Below, one piece after another: positions 54,114 through 62,719 of a stretch of 64,000 nucleotides of DNA. Each line of letters starts with the position of its first letter. The stretch's first letter is position 1. Under the pieces are notes generated by a model, which searched no databases, was not told the origin of the DNA, and saw nothing but the letters and a program-made list of their open reading frames with translations. The translations under genes were made by a program, and so were the position numbers. The DNA is from Paenibacillus spongiae (GTDB lineage Bacteria > Bacillota > Bacilli > Paenibacillales > Paenibacillaceae): positions 1,776,001 to 1,840,000 of the forward strand of contig NZ_CP091430.1 of assembly GCF_024734895.1 (NCBI RefSeq). Reading direction: 5' to 3'.

Positions 54114-54881
54114 GTGTTTGCTGCAAACCGTAGGGAGAGAATTGTACAGCTGCTTCAGCAGCATAAGCAAATTGTCGTCAAGGAGCTGGCGCGCGAGCTT
54201 CAGGTGTCGGAGGGGACGCTCCGGACGGATCTGAAGATCCTGGAGGATGAAGGGCTGCTTGAGCGGACGCATGGAGGCGCAGTGCCTGTAAAATCAAGGG
54301 CGTCGTTCCAGGTCGACGGCTATCCTTCCCGCGGCGAGCTGAACGCCGAAGAGAAGGCGGTCATCGGGAAGAAAGCTTCAGAGCTCGTCACCAAGGGGCA
54401 GTGTATCATATTGGATGCAAGCTCGACAGTGCTGCAGCTGGCCAAATCGCTGATCGATTGCGATTTCCTGACGGTTGTTACGAATGGGCTGGAAGCAGCC
54501 ATGATTCTTAACCAGAACCCGCGAATCAATGTCATTCTGATCGGAGGCATTCTGCGTTCCGGCTCTAGAACGGTTGAAGGCGTACTGGGCAAATCGATGC
54601 TGGAGGATATTCATGCGGACATCTTCTTCACTTCGTCCGAGGGGTTCAGCTTGAACGAAGGAATGACGGACTTCAGCTTGTACGAGGCCGAATTAAAGAA
54701 GCTGATGGCCGCGAATGCAAGCAAGACGGTGGCGCTTGTAGACCACACGAAGCTTGGGCGCAGATCGATCGCCACTTCGGTGCAGGCGAAGGGGATTCAT
54801 ACCTTGATTACCGATGCCAAGGCCGACGGGGAGTTTCTTCGTCAGCTAACCGGTATCGATATTATCATTGCCGGCAAGTAG
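54114..54881 (+). CDS. DeoR-family transcriptional regulator
   Basis: The 255-aa protein has an N-terminal DeoR-type helix-turn-helix (residues 1-57, RRERIVQLLQQHKQIVVKEL and LRTDLKILEDEGLLERTHGGA) and a C-terminal phosphosugar-sensing domain with ILDASSTVLQLAKSL and VALVDHTKLGRRS. The GTG start follows GAGGAGG. It lies upstream of a HAD phosphatase and a glycerol-1-phosphate dehydrogenase gene and probably responds to a phosphorylated sugar or polyol. A 16-bp palindrome in the gap downstream is a candidate operator. Confidence 0.92.
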   Translation: MFAANRRERIVQLLQQHKQIVVKELARELQVSEGTLRTDLKILEDEGLLERTHGGAVPVKSRASFQVDGYPSRGELNAEEKAVIGKKASELVTKGQCIILDASSTVLQLAKSLIDCDFLTVVTNGLEAAMILNQNPRINVILIGGILRSGSRTVEGVLGKSMLEDIHADIFFTSSEGFSLNEGMTDFSLYEAELKKLMAANASKTVALVDHTKLGRRSIATSVQAKGIHTLITDAKADGEFLRQLTGIDIIIAGK

Positions 54882-54922
54882 TCGCTTGAATAAAACGGTC
54901 GTTATTTAACAATAAATAAACG

Positions 54923-54942
54923 TTCGTTTGCAAACGAATGCA
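54923..54942 (+). promoter_or_regulatory. Palindromic operator overlapping a CcpA cre-like site
   Basis: TTCGTTTGCAAACGAA at 54923-54938 is a perfect 16-bp palindrome, suited to a DeoR dimer. Overlapping it, TTGCAAACGAATGCA at 54928-54942 matches the cre consensus WTGNAANCGNWNNCW at every fixed position. Both sites are about 100 bp before the HAD gene, so the HAD-dehydrogenase pair may respond to an inducer and to carbon catabolite repression. Confidence 0.55.
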
Positions 54943-55038
54943 AACGTCGGTAAAGATAAACAAAGGTTGACAAATAAAGAAAAACGGGAGGAAAATATAA
55001 GATAGAATAAGGAACAGAGCAGCAAGGAGCAGATAACG

Positions 55039-55842
55039 ATGTTGAACACGATCGACGGCTTTATTATTGATTTGGATGGAACGGTATATAAGGGAGCAAC
55101 AGCGATTGAGGGAGCCGGAGAGACGATTGATTACCTGCGCTCGATCGGCAAGAGAATGGTATTCTTAAGCAACCGCGGCAATATATCGAGAACGATGTGT
55201 CATGATAAATTGGCGGCGATGGGAATACATGTGCCCGAAGAAGAAATTATCTTATCGTCCACGGTGACGGCACGCTATTTGATGCAGCACAATCCAGGCA
55301 GCAAGGCATGGGCGCTCGGCGACCCGGGACTGCGGGAGGAACTGGCATCAGGCGGCGTTCAGCTGGCAGAGAAGCCGGAAGAGGCGGACTGGGTTGTCAT
55401 CACGCTGCACGAGACGCTTACTTATAGAGAGCTGAATCAGGCGTTCAAAGCGGTTCGGAACGGGGCGAGGATTATCGCAACCAACGATGACAAGACCTTT
55501 CCCGGAGACGAGGGGGATTCGATCGACGTGGCGGGTATGATCGGCGCCATCGTCGCTTCGACCGGCCAGGAAGTGGAGGTCGTAATCGGCAAGCCGTCGG
55601 CTTATATGTCCGAAGAGGCATTGAACGTACTGGGGCTGCCGCCGGAGCGCTGTATGATCATCGGCGACAGCTTAATGTCTGATATTCGGCTTGGGAAACG
55701 GTCCGGAATAAGCACTGCACTTGTGCTTAGCGGTTCGGTTACGCGTAATGAACTGGATGCGTCGGAGGTTAAGCCGGATTGCGTATGGGAGTCCATCGGT
55801 GATTTGAAATCGATTCTAAATCGGAATGAGGAAATCGCGTGA
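55039..55842 (+). CDS. HAD-IIA family sugar phosphatase (AraL/NagD type)
   Basis: The 267-aa protein has HAD motif I as FIIDLDGTVYKG, motif II in FLSNRGN, the lysine in VIGKPSAYM and motif IV in IIGDSLMSDI, with a type IIA cap between. The family hydrolyses small phosphate esters; in B. subtilis AraL sits beside AraM in the arabinose operon and acts broadly on sugar phosphates. AAGGAGCAG precedes the ATG. The next gene overlaps by 4 bp. No arabinose genes are present here. Confidence 0.9.
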   Translation: MLNTIDGFIIDLDGTVYKGATAIEGAGETIDYLRSIGKRMVFLSNRGNISRTMCHDKLAAMGIHVPEEEIILSSTVTARYLMQHNPGSKAWALGDPGLREELASGGVQLAEKPEEADWVVITLHETLTYRELNQAFKAVRNGARIIATNDDKTFPGDEGDSIDVAGMIGAIVASTGQEVEVVIGKPSAYMSEEALNVLGLPPERCMIIGDSLMSDIRLGKRSGISTALVLSGSVTRNELDASEVKPDCVWESIGDLKSILNRNEEIA

Positions 55843-57023
55843 CAGATATTTTATCTTCCATAAAGAAACAAGCAGCTGCAGCCGCGGAATCCGGGCTTGA
55901 TCTCGCCGTGCTGGACATGGGGCCTGTACGCATCGATTCCGGGGCAATACGGGAGGTGGCGCCGTATCTTACAGCAAAGGGTTACCGGCATGTATCGGTC
56001 GTCTCAGACAGCATTACGTATGAGATTGCAGGCGGCTCTATAGCGGCTTCGATAACAGACGCGGGAATCGATGTGCGTTCGACGATGATTAAGCCGAATT
56101 CGCAAGGGGATGTCATTGCCGATGAGGTGTCCATTGTCCAGCTTTTGCTTGATATTAGGCAGCGTGGATCGGAGGTTGTTATCGCGGCCGGCTCCGGCAC
56201 CCTTCATGATATTGCCAGATTCGCAGCTTATACGACCGGCATCCCGTTCGTATCGGTGCCAACAGCGCCTTCCGTCGACGGATTTAATTCCAAGGGCGCG
56301 CCGATTATTGTCCGGGGCGAGAAGATAACCATTCCGTCCATTGGGCCGGATGCGATCTTCGCCGATCTGGATATTCTGACCGTAGCGCCGTCCGGGCTCG
56401 TGGCGGCTGGTTTTGGCGATATGCTTGGCAAATATACGTCCCTGTTCGACTGGACATTCGGCCATCTGGCCGGAGGAGAGCCTTACTCTCCCTTTGTTGC
56501 GAAGCTGACCCGGAATGCGCTTCAGCGCTGCGTAGACAACGTCGATGAAATCGCAGCCCGCAGCAACGCGGGAATCCAAATTTTGATGAGCGCCTTGCTG
56601 GAGTCCGGCTTTGCGATGCTGTTATTCGGCCAATCGCATTCCGCGTCGGGAGCGGAGCACCATCTATCGCATTATTGGGAAATGGAATATTTGAAGCTCG
56701 GCCGCAGACAGCTTCTGCACGGAGCTAAGGTCGGCGCAGCCTGCGCGGAAATATCCAAGCTGTATCACCGCCTTGCGGCAGAGCAGCTCCCATTCGTTAC
56801 AGGGCCAGAGAAGTCGAGGATTGCGGATGAGATCCATCGGCTTCCGGATGAGCATGCCATACGAAGTCTGCTGCGCAAGGTCGGAGGACCCGATATGCCG
56901 GAGACGCTCGGAATCGACGATGAGCTTCTTGCGCGCAGCTTGCGGGAGGCGCACCGTATCCGGCCGAATCGTTATACGCTGCTAAGAGTCTATAATGAAT
57001 CCATGCAGTCGGCTGCACAATAG
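55839..57023 (+). CDS. egsA: sn-Glycerol-1-phosphate dehydrogenase
   Basis: The 394-aa protein matches AraM/EgsA, which reduces dihydroxyacetone phosphate to sn-glycerol 1-phosphate, the backbone stereoisomer of archaeal lipids, used in Bacillus for heptaprenylglyceryl phosphate. Visible are AAGSGTLHDIARFAAY, VPTAPSVDGFNSKGAPI, and the metal ligands in GQSHSASGAEHHLSHYWEM and LLHGAKVG. The GTG start overlaps the HAD gene by 4 bp. A strong terminator follows, closing the pair. Confidence 0.92.
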   Translation: MTDILSSIKKQAAAAAESGLDLAVLDMGPVRIDSGAIREVAPYLTAKGYRHVSVVSDSITYEIAGGSIAASITDAGIDVRSTMIKPNSQGDVIADEVSIVQLLLDIRQRGSEVVIAAGSGTLHDIARFAAYTTGIPFVSVPTAPSVDGFNSKGAPIIVRGEKITIPSIGPDAIFADLDILTVAPSGLVAAGFGDMLGKYTSLFDWTFGHLAGGEPYSPFVAKLTRNALQRCVDNVDEIAARSNAGIQILMSALLESGFAMLLFGQSHSASGAEHHLSHYWEMEYLKLGRRQLLHGAKVGAACAEISKLYHRLAAEQLPFVTGPEKSRIADEIHRLPDEHAIRSLLRKVGGPDMPETLGIDDELLARSLREAHRIRPNRYTLLRVYNESMQSAAQ

Positions 57024-57041
57024 ACGCATAGCAATACTTTG

Positions 57042-57080
57042 AAAAGCTGCCTCAGCATGTTCGCTGAGGCAGCTTTTAAT
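57042..57080 (+). terminator. Terminator of the egsA operon
   Basis: A 15-bp perfect stem (AAAAGCTGCCTCAGC at 57042-57056, complement at 57063-57077) ends in TTTT. Confidence 0.9.
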
Positions 57081-57137
57081 GTGCAGATGAATATGATAAA
57101 ATGAGAACACACGTTCCTATTAATGGGGAGGGTTTCG

Positions 57138-57566
57138 ATGCAAATGATCGTATTGGATAAGAACGGATTTCCGTCTGTGCTTCATGTTCAAGACGTGCTG
57201 CTGATCACGATGACGAAACAAGGCCCATTGTTCGTAACCGGAGAGGGAAGCTACCGGCTGCCGAATACGGCCGCGCAGCTGCTGCGGGCGTTGGGAGCTC
57301 ACGGGTTCGAGCAAGTGGATCGCAATATGATCGCGAACATAGATCGGGCAGTTGCATTCGATCCGGTGGAGAGAAAGCTGCATTATGATGAAGAAGCGGC
57401 CGGCGGGGGAGGCTTGTACGCAACCGTGTCAGCGGCGAACAGCTATAAGCTGCGCCATCTGATTCGGGAATCCGACAGCTCGAAGCAGGATTATTATGCC
57501 GCAGCTCAACCGGTTGTTGGACAAGCGGTTAGCTATACAGGCAGCGGTCTGTCTCTTACGGCTTAG
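57138..57566 (+). CDS. LytTR-domain DNA-binding protein
   Basis: The 142-aa protein consists mainly of a LytTR DNA-binding domain (about 10-105), with VLLITMTKQGPLFVTGEGSY and FEQVDRNMIANIDRAVAFDP, and a short tail without similarity. It lacks a receiver or membrane domain. GGGGAGGG precedes the ATG at 57138. Family members control virulence, bacteriocin or cell wall genes; no target is evident. It stands alone. Confidence 0.85.
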   Translation: MQMIVLDKNGFPSVLHVQDVLLITMTKQGPLFVTGEGSYRLPNTAAQLLRALGAHGFEQVDRNMIANIDRAVAFDPVERKLHYDEEAAGGGGLYATVSAANSYKLRHLIRESDSSKQDYYAAAQPVVGQAVSYTGSGLSLTA

Positions 57567-57595
57567 CGATGAATCGTAGTAGAGTCAAGCAAGTG

Positions 57596-57624
57596 CACCG
57601 CGCGCACCTCATGGCGCGCGGTGT
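57596..57624 (+). terminator. GC-rich hairpin after the LytTR gene
   Basis: CACCGCGCGC (57597-57606) pairs with GCGCGCGGTG (57614-57623). There is no T run, so this is either a weak terminator or another RNA structure. Confidence 0.4.
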
Positions 57625-57811
57625 GGCGTTGCATGACGGCGGTCAACCAGATGCGGCCTTTGTGGTGTTCGAGGAACTGGTGAAGGACGTGCTAGACCCA
57701 ACAATTTTTATAGGTAATATCTATAAATTATATTTACTTTATATATTTCCATCTATATCAAATTTCATGTTATAACGATAGCAGAAACGGCTATCGAAGG
57801 AGGATGAGTGG

Positions 57812-58573
57812 ATGGAACAACGATGGGAAGCGGGAATGTATGACCAGGCGATGAGCTTTGTATCCAAGTATGGAGAGGATATTCTGGATTTAATTGCGGT
57901 GCAGCCAGGCGAACGGATCATAGACTGGGGCTGCGGCACAGGCGACTTGGCTGCCCAGCTGTCCAAGAAGGGAGCCATTGCAACGGGAATTGACGCATCC
58001 GAATCGATGATTGCACAAGCGCAGCACAAATATCCTGATATCACGTTCCTTGTAGCGGATGGTCAACGGTATCGGCCCGACACGCCGGTGGACGCGGTTA
58101 TGAGCAATGCGGCTTTGCATTGGATGACCGATGCGGAATCGACGGCTGCGAGTATCGCCGGGTCGCTTCGTGCGGGCGGCCGGTTTGCGGCTGAGTTTGG
58201 CGCTGCGGGCAATATTCAGGAGGTCAGGCGGGCGCTTCAAGAATCCTTCGATCGAGCAGGTGTGTTGGAGCTGCTGAAGTTCCCCTGGTACTTTCCATCC
58301 ATTGGCGAATATACTCCGCTTCTGGAACGTCACGGGCTATCGGTGCGCATGGCGGTACGGATGGAGAGACCGACCCCGTTAACGGGGGGCGAACAAGGGC
58401 TGCGGATCTGGCTGGAGACGTTTGCTAACGGTCTGCTGATGCCCCTGAATGAAGCCAAGCGCCGAGAAGTAATCGGTGAAACGGAGCGCAGATTGAAGCA
58501 AACCAAGCTCTATCGGAATGGAGAATGGGTATTGGATTATGAACGGATTCGGATAACCGCCACGAAAAGGTAA
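57812..58573 (+). CDS. Class I SAM-dependent methyltransferase
   Basis: The 253-aa protein has the SAM-binding motif I IIDWGCGTGDLAAQL, TGIDASESMIAQA as motif II, and the MSNAALHWMTD loop seen in Tam/BioC-like methyltransferases. The acceptor is unknown; trans-aconitate-type or biotin-type roles are possible from the family, but no biotin genes are near. AAGGAGGATG precedes the ATG. Confidence 0.88.
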   Translation: MEQRWEAGMYDQAMSFVSKYGEDILDLIAVQPGERIIDWGCGTGDLAAQLSKKGAIATGIDASESMIAQAQHKYPDITFLVADGQRYRPDTPVDAVMSNAALHWMTDAESTAASIAGSLRAGGRFAAEFGAAGNIQEVRRALQESFDRAGVLELLKFPWYFPSIGEYTPLLERHGLSVRMAVRMERPTPLTGGEQGLRIWLETFANGLLMPLNEAKRREVIGETERRLKQTKLYRNGEWVLDYERIRITATKR

Positions 58574-58651
58574 ATTTTTCACCTCTAACCGTCGATGATA
58601 TAAGAATACAAGGTTTGTCACCTTTGATATCGACCTAGGGGGAAAAACAGC

Positions 58652-59653
58652 ATGATTCAGGTTTCGGCGGAAAGACAACGACAGCTTGATTTTATTGGGA
58701 TCACGGAAGAAGATCTATCGCTCTTAAGCAGTAACCGTGAAATATTCGACCAGGTCGCAGGTGAGGTTGTGGACCGGTTCTATGATCGGATCGGGAAGGA
58801 ATCTGAACTATGTGCGATCATTAATAAATACAGCACGATCGACAGGCTGAAGAAAACGATGCGCGTCTATTGGATGTCCCTCACGGCGGGAGAAATCGAT
58901 GATGATTTTATCGCTAATCGCGTACGGGTCGGTATCGTTCATTCCAAGATCGGCTTGAATACCGATTGGTATCTGGGCTCATACGCCATCTATTTGGATT
59001 TGGCGACGCAGATCTTTAAGCGGTTGATGCCCGACCGCTGGCAGCAAATCATTCATTCCTTATCCAAGATGTTTAATTACGATTCCCAGCTTGTTCTTGA
59101 AGCCTATCAGAAGCTGGAGCAAGAGCATGTGCAGCATTTGGCGGATTCCAGGCAGAACATGCTGAGTTCGGTTACGCAGGCGGTGCAGGAGCTGGCGGGC
59201 ATGATCGTGGATCTGGAGGGAAGCGCCAAGACGATGGCGGATTCGGCTGTCTTGACCGCGGAATCGCAGGATCATTCCAACCGGATGCTCGGTGAGCTCA
59301 TGACCGATGTGGAGAACATTGGAGAGGTCGGGACGCTCATTCGGAACGTTGCGGATCAGACCCATTTGCTCGGACTCAATGCGGCAATTGAAGCGGCAAG
59401 GGCAGGGGAACACGGCCGCGGCTTCGAAGTCGTCGCGAATGAAGTGCGGAAGCTGGCCGCGTCTTCGCGCGAGGCGATGGCTTCCATTCAGGACCGGCTG
59501 GAGGAGATCGAGCAGAAGGTTTCGGTCGTCCGCAAGGAATCCGAAGAGTTTTCCATACAAGCGCGCGAGCAAGCGGCAAGATCGGAAGAGCTGGCTGCCT
59601 TCGTAACGACCATCGAGAAAGTGACGAACGATTTGAAACAGCTCAACGACTAG
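58652..59653 (+). CDS. hemAT: HemAT-like globin-coupled chemotaxis transducer
   Basis: The 333-aa soluble protein has an N-terminal globin domain (about 10-165) with the probable proximal haem ligand His97 in [10 protein letters not shown], and a C-terminal methyl-accepting signalling domain with the highly conserved hairpin tip [27 protein letters not shown]. It has no membrane segment. It is about 100 residues shorter than B. subtilis HemAT, with a shortened signalling coiled coil. It should sense oxygen for aerotaxis through CheA/CheW encoded elsewhere. Confidence 0.92.
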   Translation: MIQVSAERQRQLDFIGITEEDLSLLSSNREIFDQVAGEVVDRFYDRIGKESELCAIINKYSTIDRLKKTMRVYWMSLTAGEIDDDFIANRVRVGIVHSKIGLNTDWYLGSYAIYLDLATQIFKRLMPDRWQQIIHSLSKMFNYDSQLVLEAYQKLEQEHVQHLADSRQNMLSSVTQAVQELAGMIVDLEGSAKTMADSAVLTAESQDHSNRMLGELMTDVENIGEVGTLIRNVADQTHLLGLNAAIEAARAGEHGRGFEVVANEVRKLAASSREAMASIQDRLEEIEQKVSVVRKESEEFSIQAREQAARSEELAAFVTTIEKVTNDLKQLND

Positions 59654-59682
59654 ACAATTAAATAAGGAGCATCCTGGCACAC

Positions 59683-59727
59683 AAAGATCGCCTGAACCGG
59701 ACCTGATGGCCGGCAGGCGATCTTTAT
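59683..59727. terminator. Bidirectional terminator
   Basis: A 12-bp perfect stem (AAAGATCGCCTG at 59683-59694, complement at 59714-59725) lies between hemAT and the convergent small membrane gene. Its arms share AAGATCGCC/GGCGATCTT with the repeats near 46.6 and 53.9 kb. Confidence 0.85.
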
Positions 59728-59736
59728 GCATTTTAC

Positions 59737-60087
59737 CTATACAATTGGCGTTTGGCTGGTGTAGCGTTGGCGGTCGAATTCTTCCAAGGCATCGGAGGCT
59801 TTGCGGATATCGTCCTGATGTACTTGAAGCCTCAAGCTAGCGCTGCTCCTGGAGCCTGTTGCTCCATAACTGGCGCCTCCGGCTATACCGGATGCAGGCT
59901 GGTTTTCCTCGGCGCGGACCCGGCAGCGAACGCCTTTATTATGCAAATAAGCATGCTTATCCTGCAGTTCATCCGACTTTTCTCCTGGCGGCGCAGACAG
60001 AATCGTTTTCCACCGGCTCGTTCGGAATAACATGGCAACAAGGAACAAGAGCACCGCGATACCAACGACAATAAGCACAATCTTCAT
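59737..60087 (-). CDS. Small membrane-anchored protein of unknown function
   Basis: The 116-aa protein has one N-terminal membrane helix (VLIVVGIAVLLFLVAML) and a soluble part that ends LQVHQDDIRKASDALEEF, which resembles the end of DUF2007-type signal-transducing domains. GAGGTG precedes the ATG. I cannot give a function. It is convergent with hemAT and lies downstream of spoVR on the same strand. Confidence 0.65.
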   Translation of the reverse strand: MKIVLIVVGIAVLLFLVAMLFRTSRWKTILSAPPGEKSDELQDKHAYLHNKGVRCRVRAEENQPASGIAGGASYGATGSRSSASLRLQVHQDDIRKASDALEEFDRQRYTSQTPIV

Positions 60088-60230
60088 TGTCTGTTCACCT
60101 CTTCGTTCCGGGAGAAGCCTCCCTGTTTACATTTACATAACCTCCCTGCCGGAAACTGAAACAGCGGAAGGTTCGCCGCTTGTAAACGGGATTGAAGATG
60201 GCCATGTTCTGCATGTTGGTCCGAGACGGT

Positions 60231-61676
60231 TCAAATAAACTTGCGGCTTGTTTTCTTCCCGTCGCAGCTGAAGACGATCCGCTTATCCTCGACGAAGGTT
60301 TCCAGATGCACGGACTTGCCCCAGAGCTGCACGACATAGGGCAGCGTGCGTTCCACGTATTTCAAATCCAGCTCCACGCCCTCGTACTGATGAACCAAAT
60401 AAAGCTCGCCGACCCGGTTGTGATCGCCGTCCGTTACGACAATGCTGGGGAATCCGCCATTAACCCGGGAATAGACGAGCTGCTCGCGAATGTTTTCCCA
60501 GCCCTTATCGGTAATTTTCCATTCGGCCCCCTTCTTCTCGAAGATGTACAGGTCCAAATCCCTGACCAGATCCTTGGTCAAGTAATTGCGCAGGAAGGAG
60601 ATATCGGAATCCAATTCGCGCACCTCGAAGATTTTATCCCGCCCCATTCCCGGCTTGCGGCCGAGCCGTTCCTGCTCTTCCTTCGTCGGCTTATCCCAGC
60701 GCTGCTCGATGTCCTCGAATATTTTGAGACCGAGATAGTAAGGGTTCAAGCTGTGGCGCGACGGCTGCACGACAGCCGAGTTCAGCTTGGCGAATTCGAT
60801 CGTTTCCTCGCTCGTCAGGTCGAGCTCGCGGATGATGCGCTGATGCCAGTAGGAGGCCCAGCCTTCGTTCATGATTTTCGTCTCGATTTGCGGCCAGAAA
60901 TAAAGCATCTCGTCGCGCAGCATAGACAGAATATCCCGCTGCCAGTCGGTTAAATTGGGCGAATACTCCTCGATAAACCAGATGAGATCCTTCTCCGGCT
61001 TCGGCGGAAACCGTTTGGGTTCGTTCGCCTTCATGCGCGCAGCCTCTTCGGCCTCGGGATCGGATTCCAGCTCCCATACATCCTCATAGCCGGTTTTGAA
61101 AGGGTCCTGCGACGAGCGGCTCTGCTCCTTGGTCAGCAGCTCGATATAGCGAGATTTGTCCAGCTGGTACGGCTTGATGATCGTCGGATCGACATGCTCT
61201 TGAATGGCGAGAATGGCATCGATGAATTTCTCGACTTCCTTATTCCCGTGATCCATCTCGTATTGGCTGATCCGCTCCGCCGTGGCGGCCATGCTCTCGA
61301 CCATATTGCGGTTCGATCCGCCGAACCGGGCATTGTTCTTGAAGAAATCGCAATGCGCAAGCACGTGGGCGACGATCAGCTTATTCTGAATGAGCGAGTT
61401 GCCGTCGAGCAGGAACGCGTAGCACGGATTGGAGTTGATGACGAGCTCATAAATTTTGCTAAGGCCAAAATCATATTGCATCTTCATCCGATTGAACGTC
61501 TTACCGAAGCTCCAATGACTAAAGCGGGTCGGCATGCCATAAGCGCCGAAGGTGTAGATAATGTCCGCCGGACAGATTTCATAACGCATCGGGTAGAAAT
61601 CGAGACCGAATCCTACCGCAACCTCGGTAATCTCATCGATGGCCCTCTCCAGCGCCTTGATTTCATCTTGGTGCAC
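60231..61676 (-). CDS. spoVR: SpoVR family protein
   Basis: The 481-aa protein matches SpoVR, needed for a normal spore cortex in B. subtilis. Typical parts are the N-terminal [48 protein letters not shown] and [13 protein letters not shown]. The mode of action is not known. A GTG at 61676 is chosen because AAGGGGGAA precedes it; the longer frame from 61748 runs into a repeat element. PrkA, its usual companion in many bacteria, is 14 kb away. Confidence 0.9.
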   Translation of the reverse strand: MHQDEIKALERAIDEITEVAVGFGLDFYPMRYEICPADIIYTFGAYGMPTRFSHWSFGKTFNRMKMQYDFGLSKIYELVINSNPCYAFLLDGNSLIQNKLIVAHVLAHCDFFKNNARFGGSNRNMVESMAATAERISQYEMDHGNKEVEKFIDAILAIQEHVDPTIIKPYQLDKSRYIELLTKEQSRSSQDPFKTGYEDVWELESDPEAEEAARMKANEPKRFPPKPEKDLIWFIEEYSPNLTDWQRDILSMLRDEMLYFWPQIETKIMNEGWASYWHQRIIRELDLTSEETIEFAKLNSAVVQPSRHSLNPYYLGLKIFEDIEQRWDKPTKEEQERLGRKPGMGRDKIFEVRELDSDISFLRNYLTKDLVRDLDLYIFEKKGAEWKITDKGWENIREQLVYSRVNGGFPSIVVTDGDHNRVGELYLVHQYEGVELDLKYVERTLPYVVQLWGKSVHLETFVEDKRIVFSCDGKKTSRKFI

Positions 61677-61693
61677 GCTTTGTTTCCCCCTTG

Positions 61694-61767
61694 CTATATA
61701 GATTGAACGAATGATTGGAACACAAGCCGCCGCGCAGGCAGAACGCAATTTCGTTCATTCAATATAG
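61694..61767. repeat. MITE-like intergenic repeat, copy 3 (short form)
   Basis: This 74-bp element has 18-bp terminal inverted repeats with 16 matches (CTATATAGATTGAACGAA at 61694-61711 against the complement of 61750-61767). The inside repeats the left core of the elements at 3666 and 23030: GATTGGAACACAA, a CTGC/GCAGG-type hairpin and GCAGAACG. It lies in the spoVR leader, 18 bp before the start codon. Confidence 0.65.
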
Positions 61768-61965
61768 GTCGATTTCGTCGTTCATATCTATACGTATGGG
61801 AAAAGGTAGGCCAATATACGCGGGAGCGGGATGCGGGTTAGTGATGGATTTTCCATATTGAAGGTAATTGATATTCGTTACCTATTACTTAGCTTTAGTT
61901 AAGGTCTCCAACATGTTACAATTAGAAGAAACAATTGACGCAGTACGCGAAGGAGGTCGAACATC

Positions 61966-62478
61966 ATGTCTAATCCGGATGAGAAGAAAATCCACACCTA
62001 TCAAGATATGTCGCCAGCTCCGAACCCGCTGCATCAATTTATTGTAGGCGAGCTTCATTTTTCCTTAAGGACTTTCTTTCAAAATCGCAGCTGCTATGTG
62101 TTCGTGGCCCCATTCGATGTATTGTTCAGCGAAAATGATGATTATGACTCCCCCGAACATGTGACGCAGCCTGACCTCTCGGTCGTTTGTTCCAAAGAAC
62201 AAATATCCAAGAAGGGATGTCATGGCGCCCCATCATTGATCATTGAGGTGCTGTCGCCAGCTACCGCACTCAAGGATTTCAATGAGAAGTTCAACCTGTA
62301 TCAGAAATATGGGGTGAAGGAATATTGGATTGTGGACCCCGGCAACCGAACGATTCATCTGTTTGCGCTGCAGGATGGAAGCTACTCCGTCAGGGAATTA
62401 TATGCGGAACAAGATGCGATTCAATCCGCTATATTTGCTGATCTAACCATTCCCCTGGATAAACTATTCAACATGTAA
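61966..62478 (+). CDS. Uma2-family (DUF820) restriction-endonuclease-like protein
   Basis: The 170-aa protein has the Uma2 nuclease-like core: VTQPDLSVVC provides the aspartate and SLIIEVLSPATALKDFNEKFNLYQKYGVKEYWIVDP provides the glutamate and downstream lysine. Uma2 proteins are abundant in cyanobacteria and present in many bacteria, and their role is not known. GAAGGAGG precedes the ATG. It stands alone with a terminator after it. Confidence 0.88.
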   Translation: MSNPDEKKIHTYQDMSPAPNPLHQFIVGELHFSLRTFFQNRSCYVFVAPFDVLFSENDDYDSPEHVTQPDLSVVCSKEQISKKGCHGAPSLIIEVLSPATALKDFNEKFNLYQKYGVKEYWIVDPGNRTIHLFALQDGSYSVRELYAEQDAIQSAIFADLTIPLDKLFNM

Positions 62479-62501
62479 CCTTACCTTCATAAAATAGAGC
62501 C

Positions 62502-62531
62502 GAAACCGATTCCTAGTGGAGTCGGTTTTTC
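62502..62531 (+). terminator. Terminator of the Uma2-family gene
   Basis: GAAACCGATTCC pairs with GGAGTCGGTTTTT through a stem with one G-T pair (about 62502-62530), ending in T5. Confidence 0.8.
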
Positions 62532-62719
62532 CATTCTCTGCGATCTGACCGCAAAGTGAGAATTCTCGTCTTTGCAGCCTATTTATACATCAAGAAATTT
62601 TCCTTCTTTTCCCCCGAACAAAACAAAAACATTTTCCGAAAATCTATTGACTGCCAGATTCCCCCATCTTACGATGTAGTCAGGCACTACTAATCATCAT
62701 AAGTGAGGTGGAATGAAGA

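Noticed and set aside
57569..57775. Open frame between the LytTR and methyltransferase genes
   Set aside because: It reads through a GC-rich hairpin into AT-rich intergenic sequence, and no ribosome binding site precedes its start codon.
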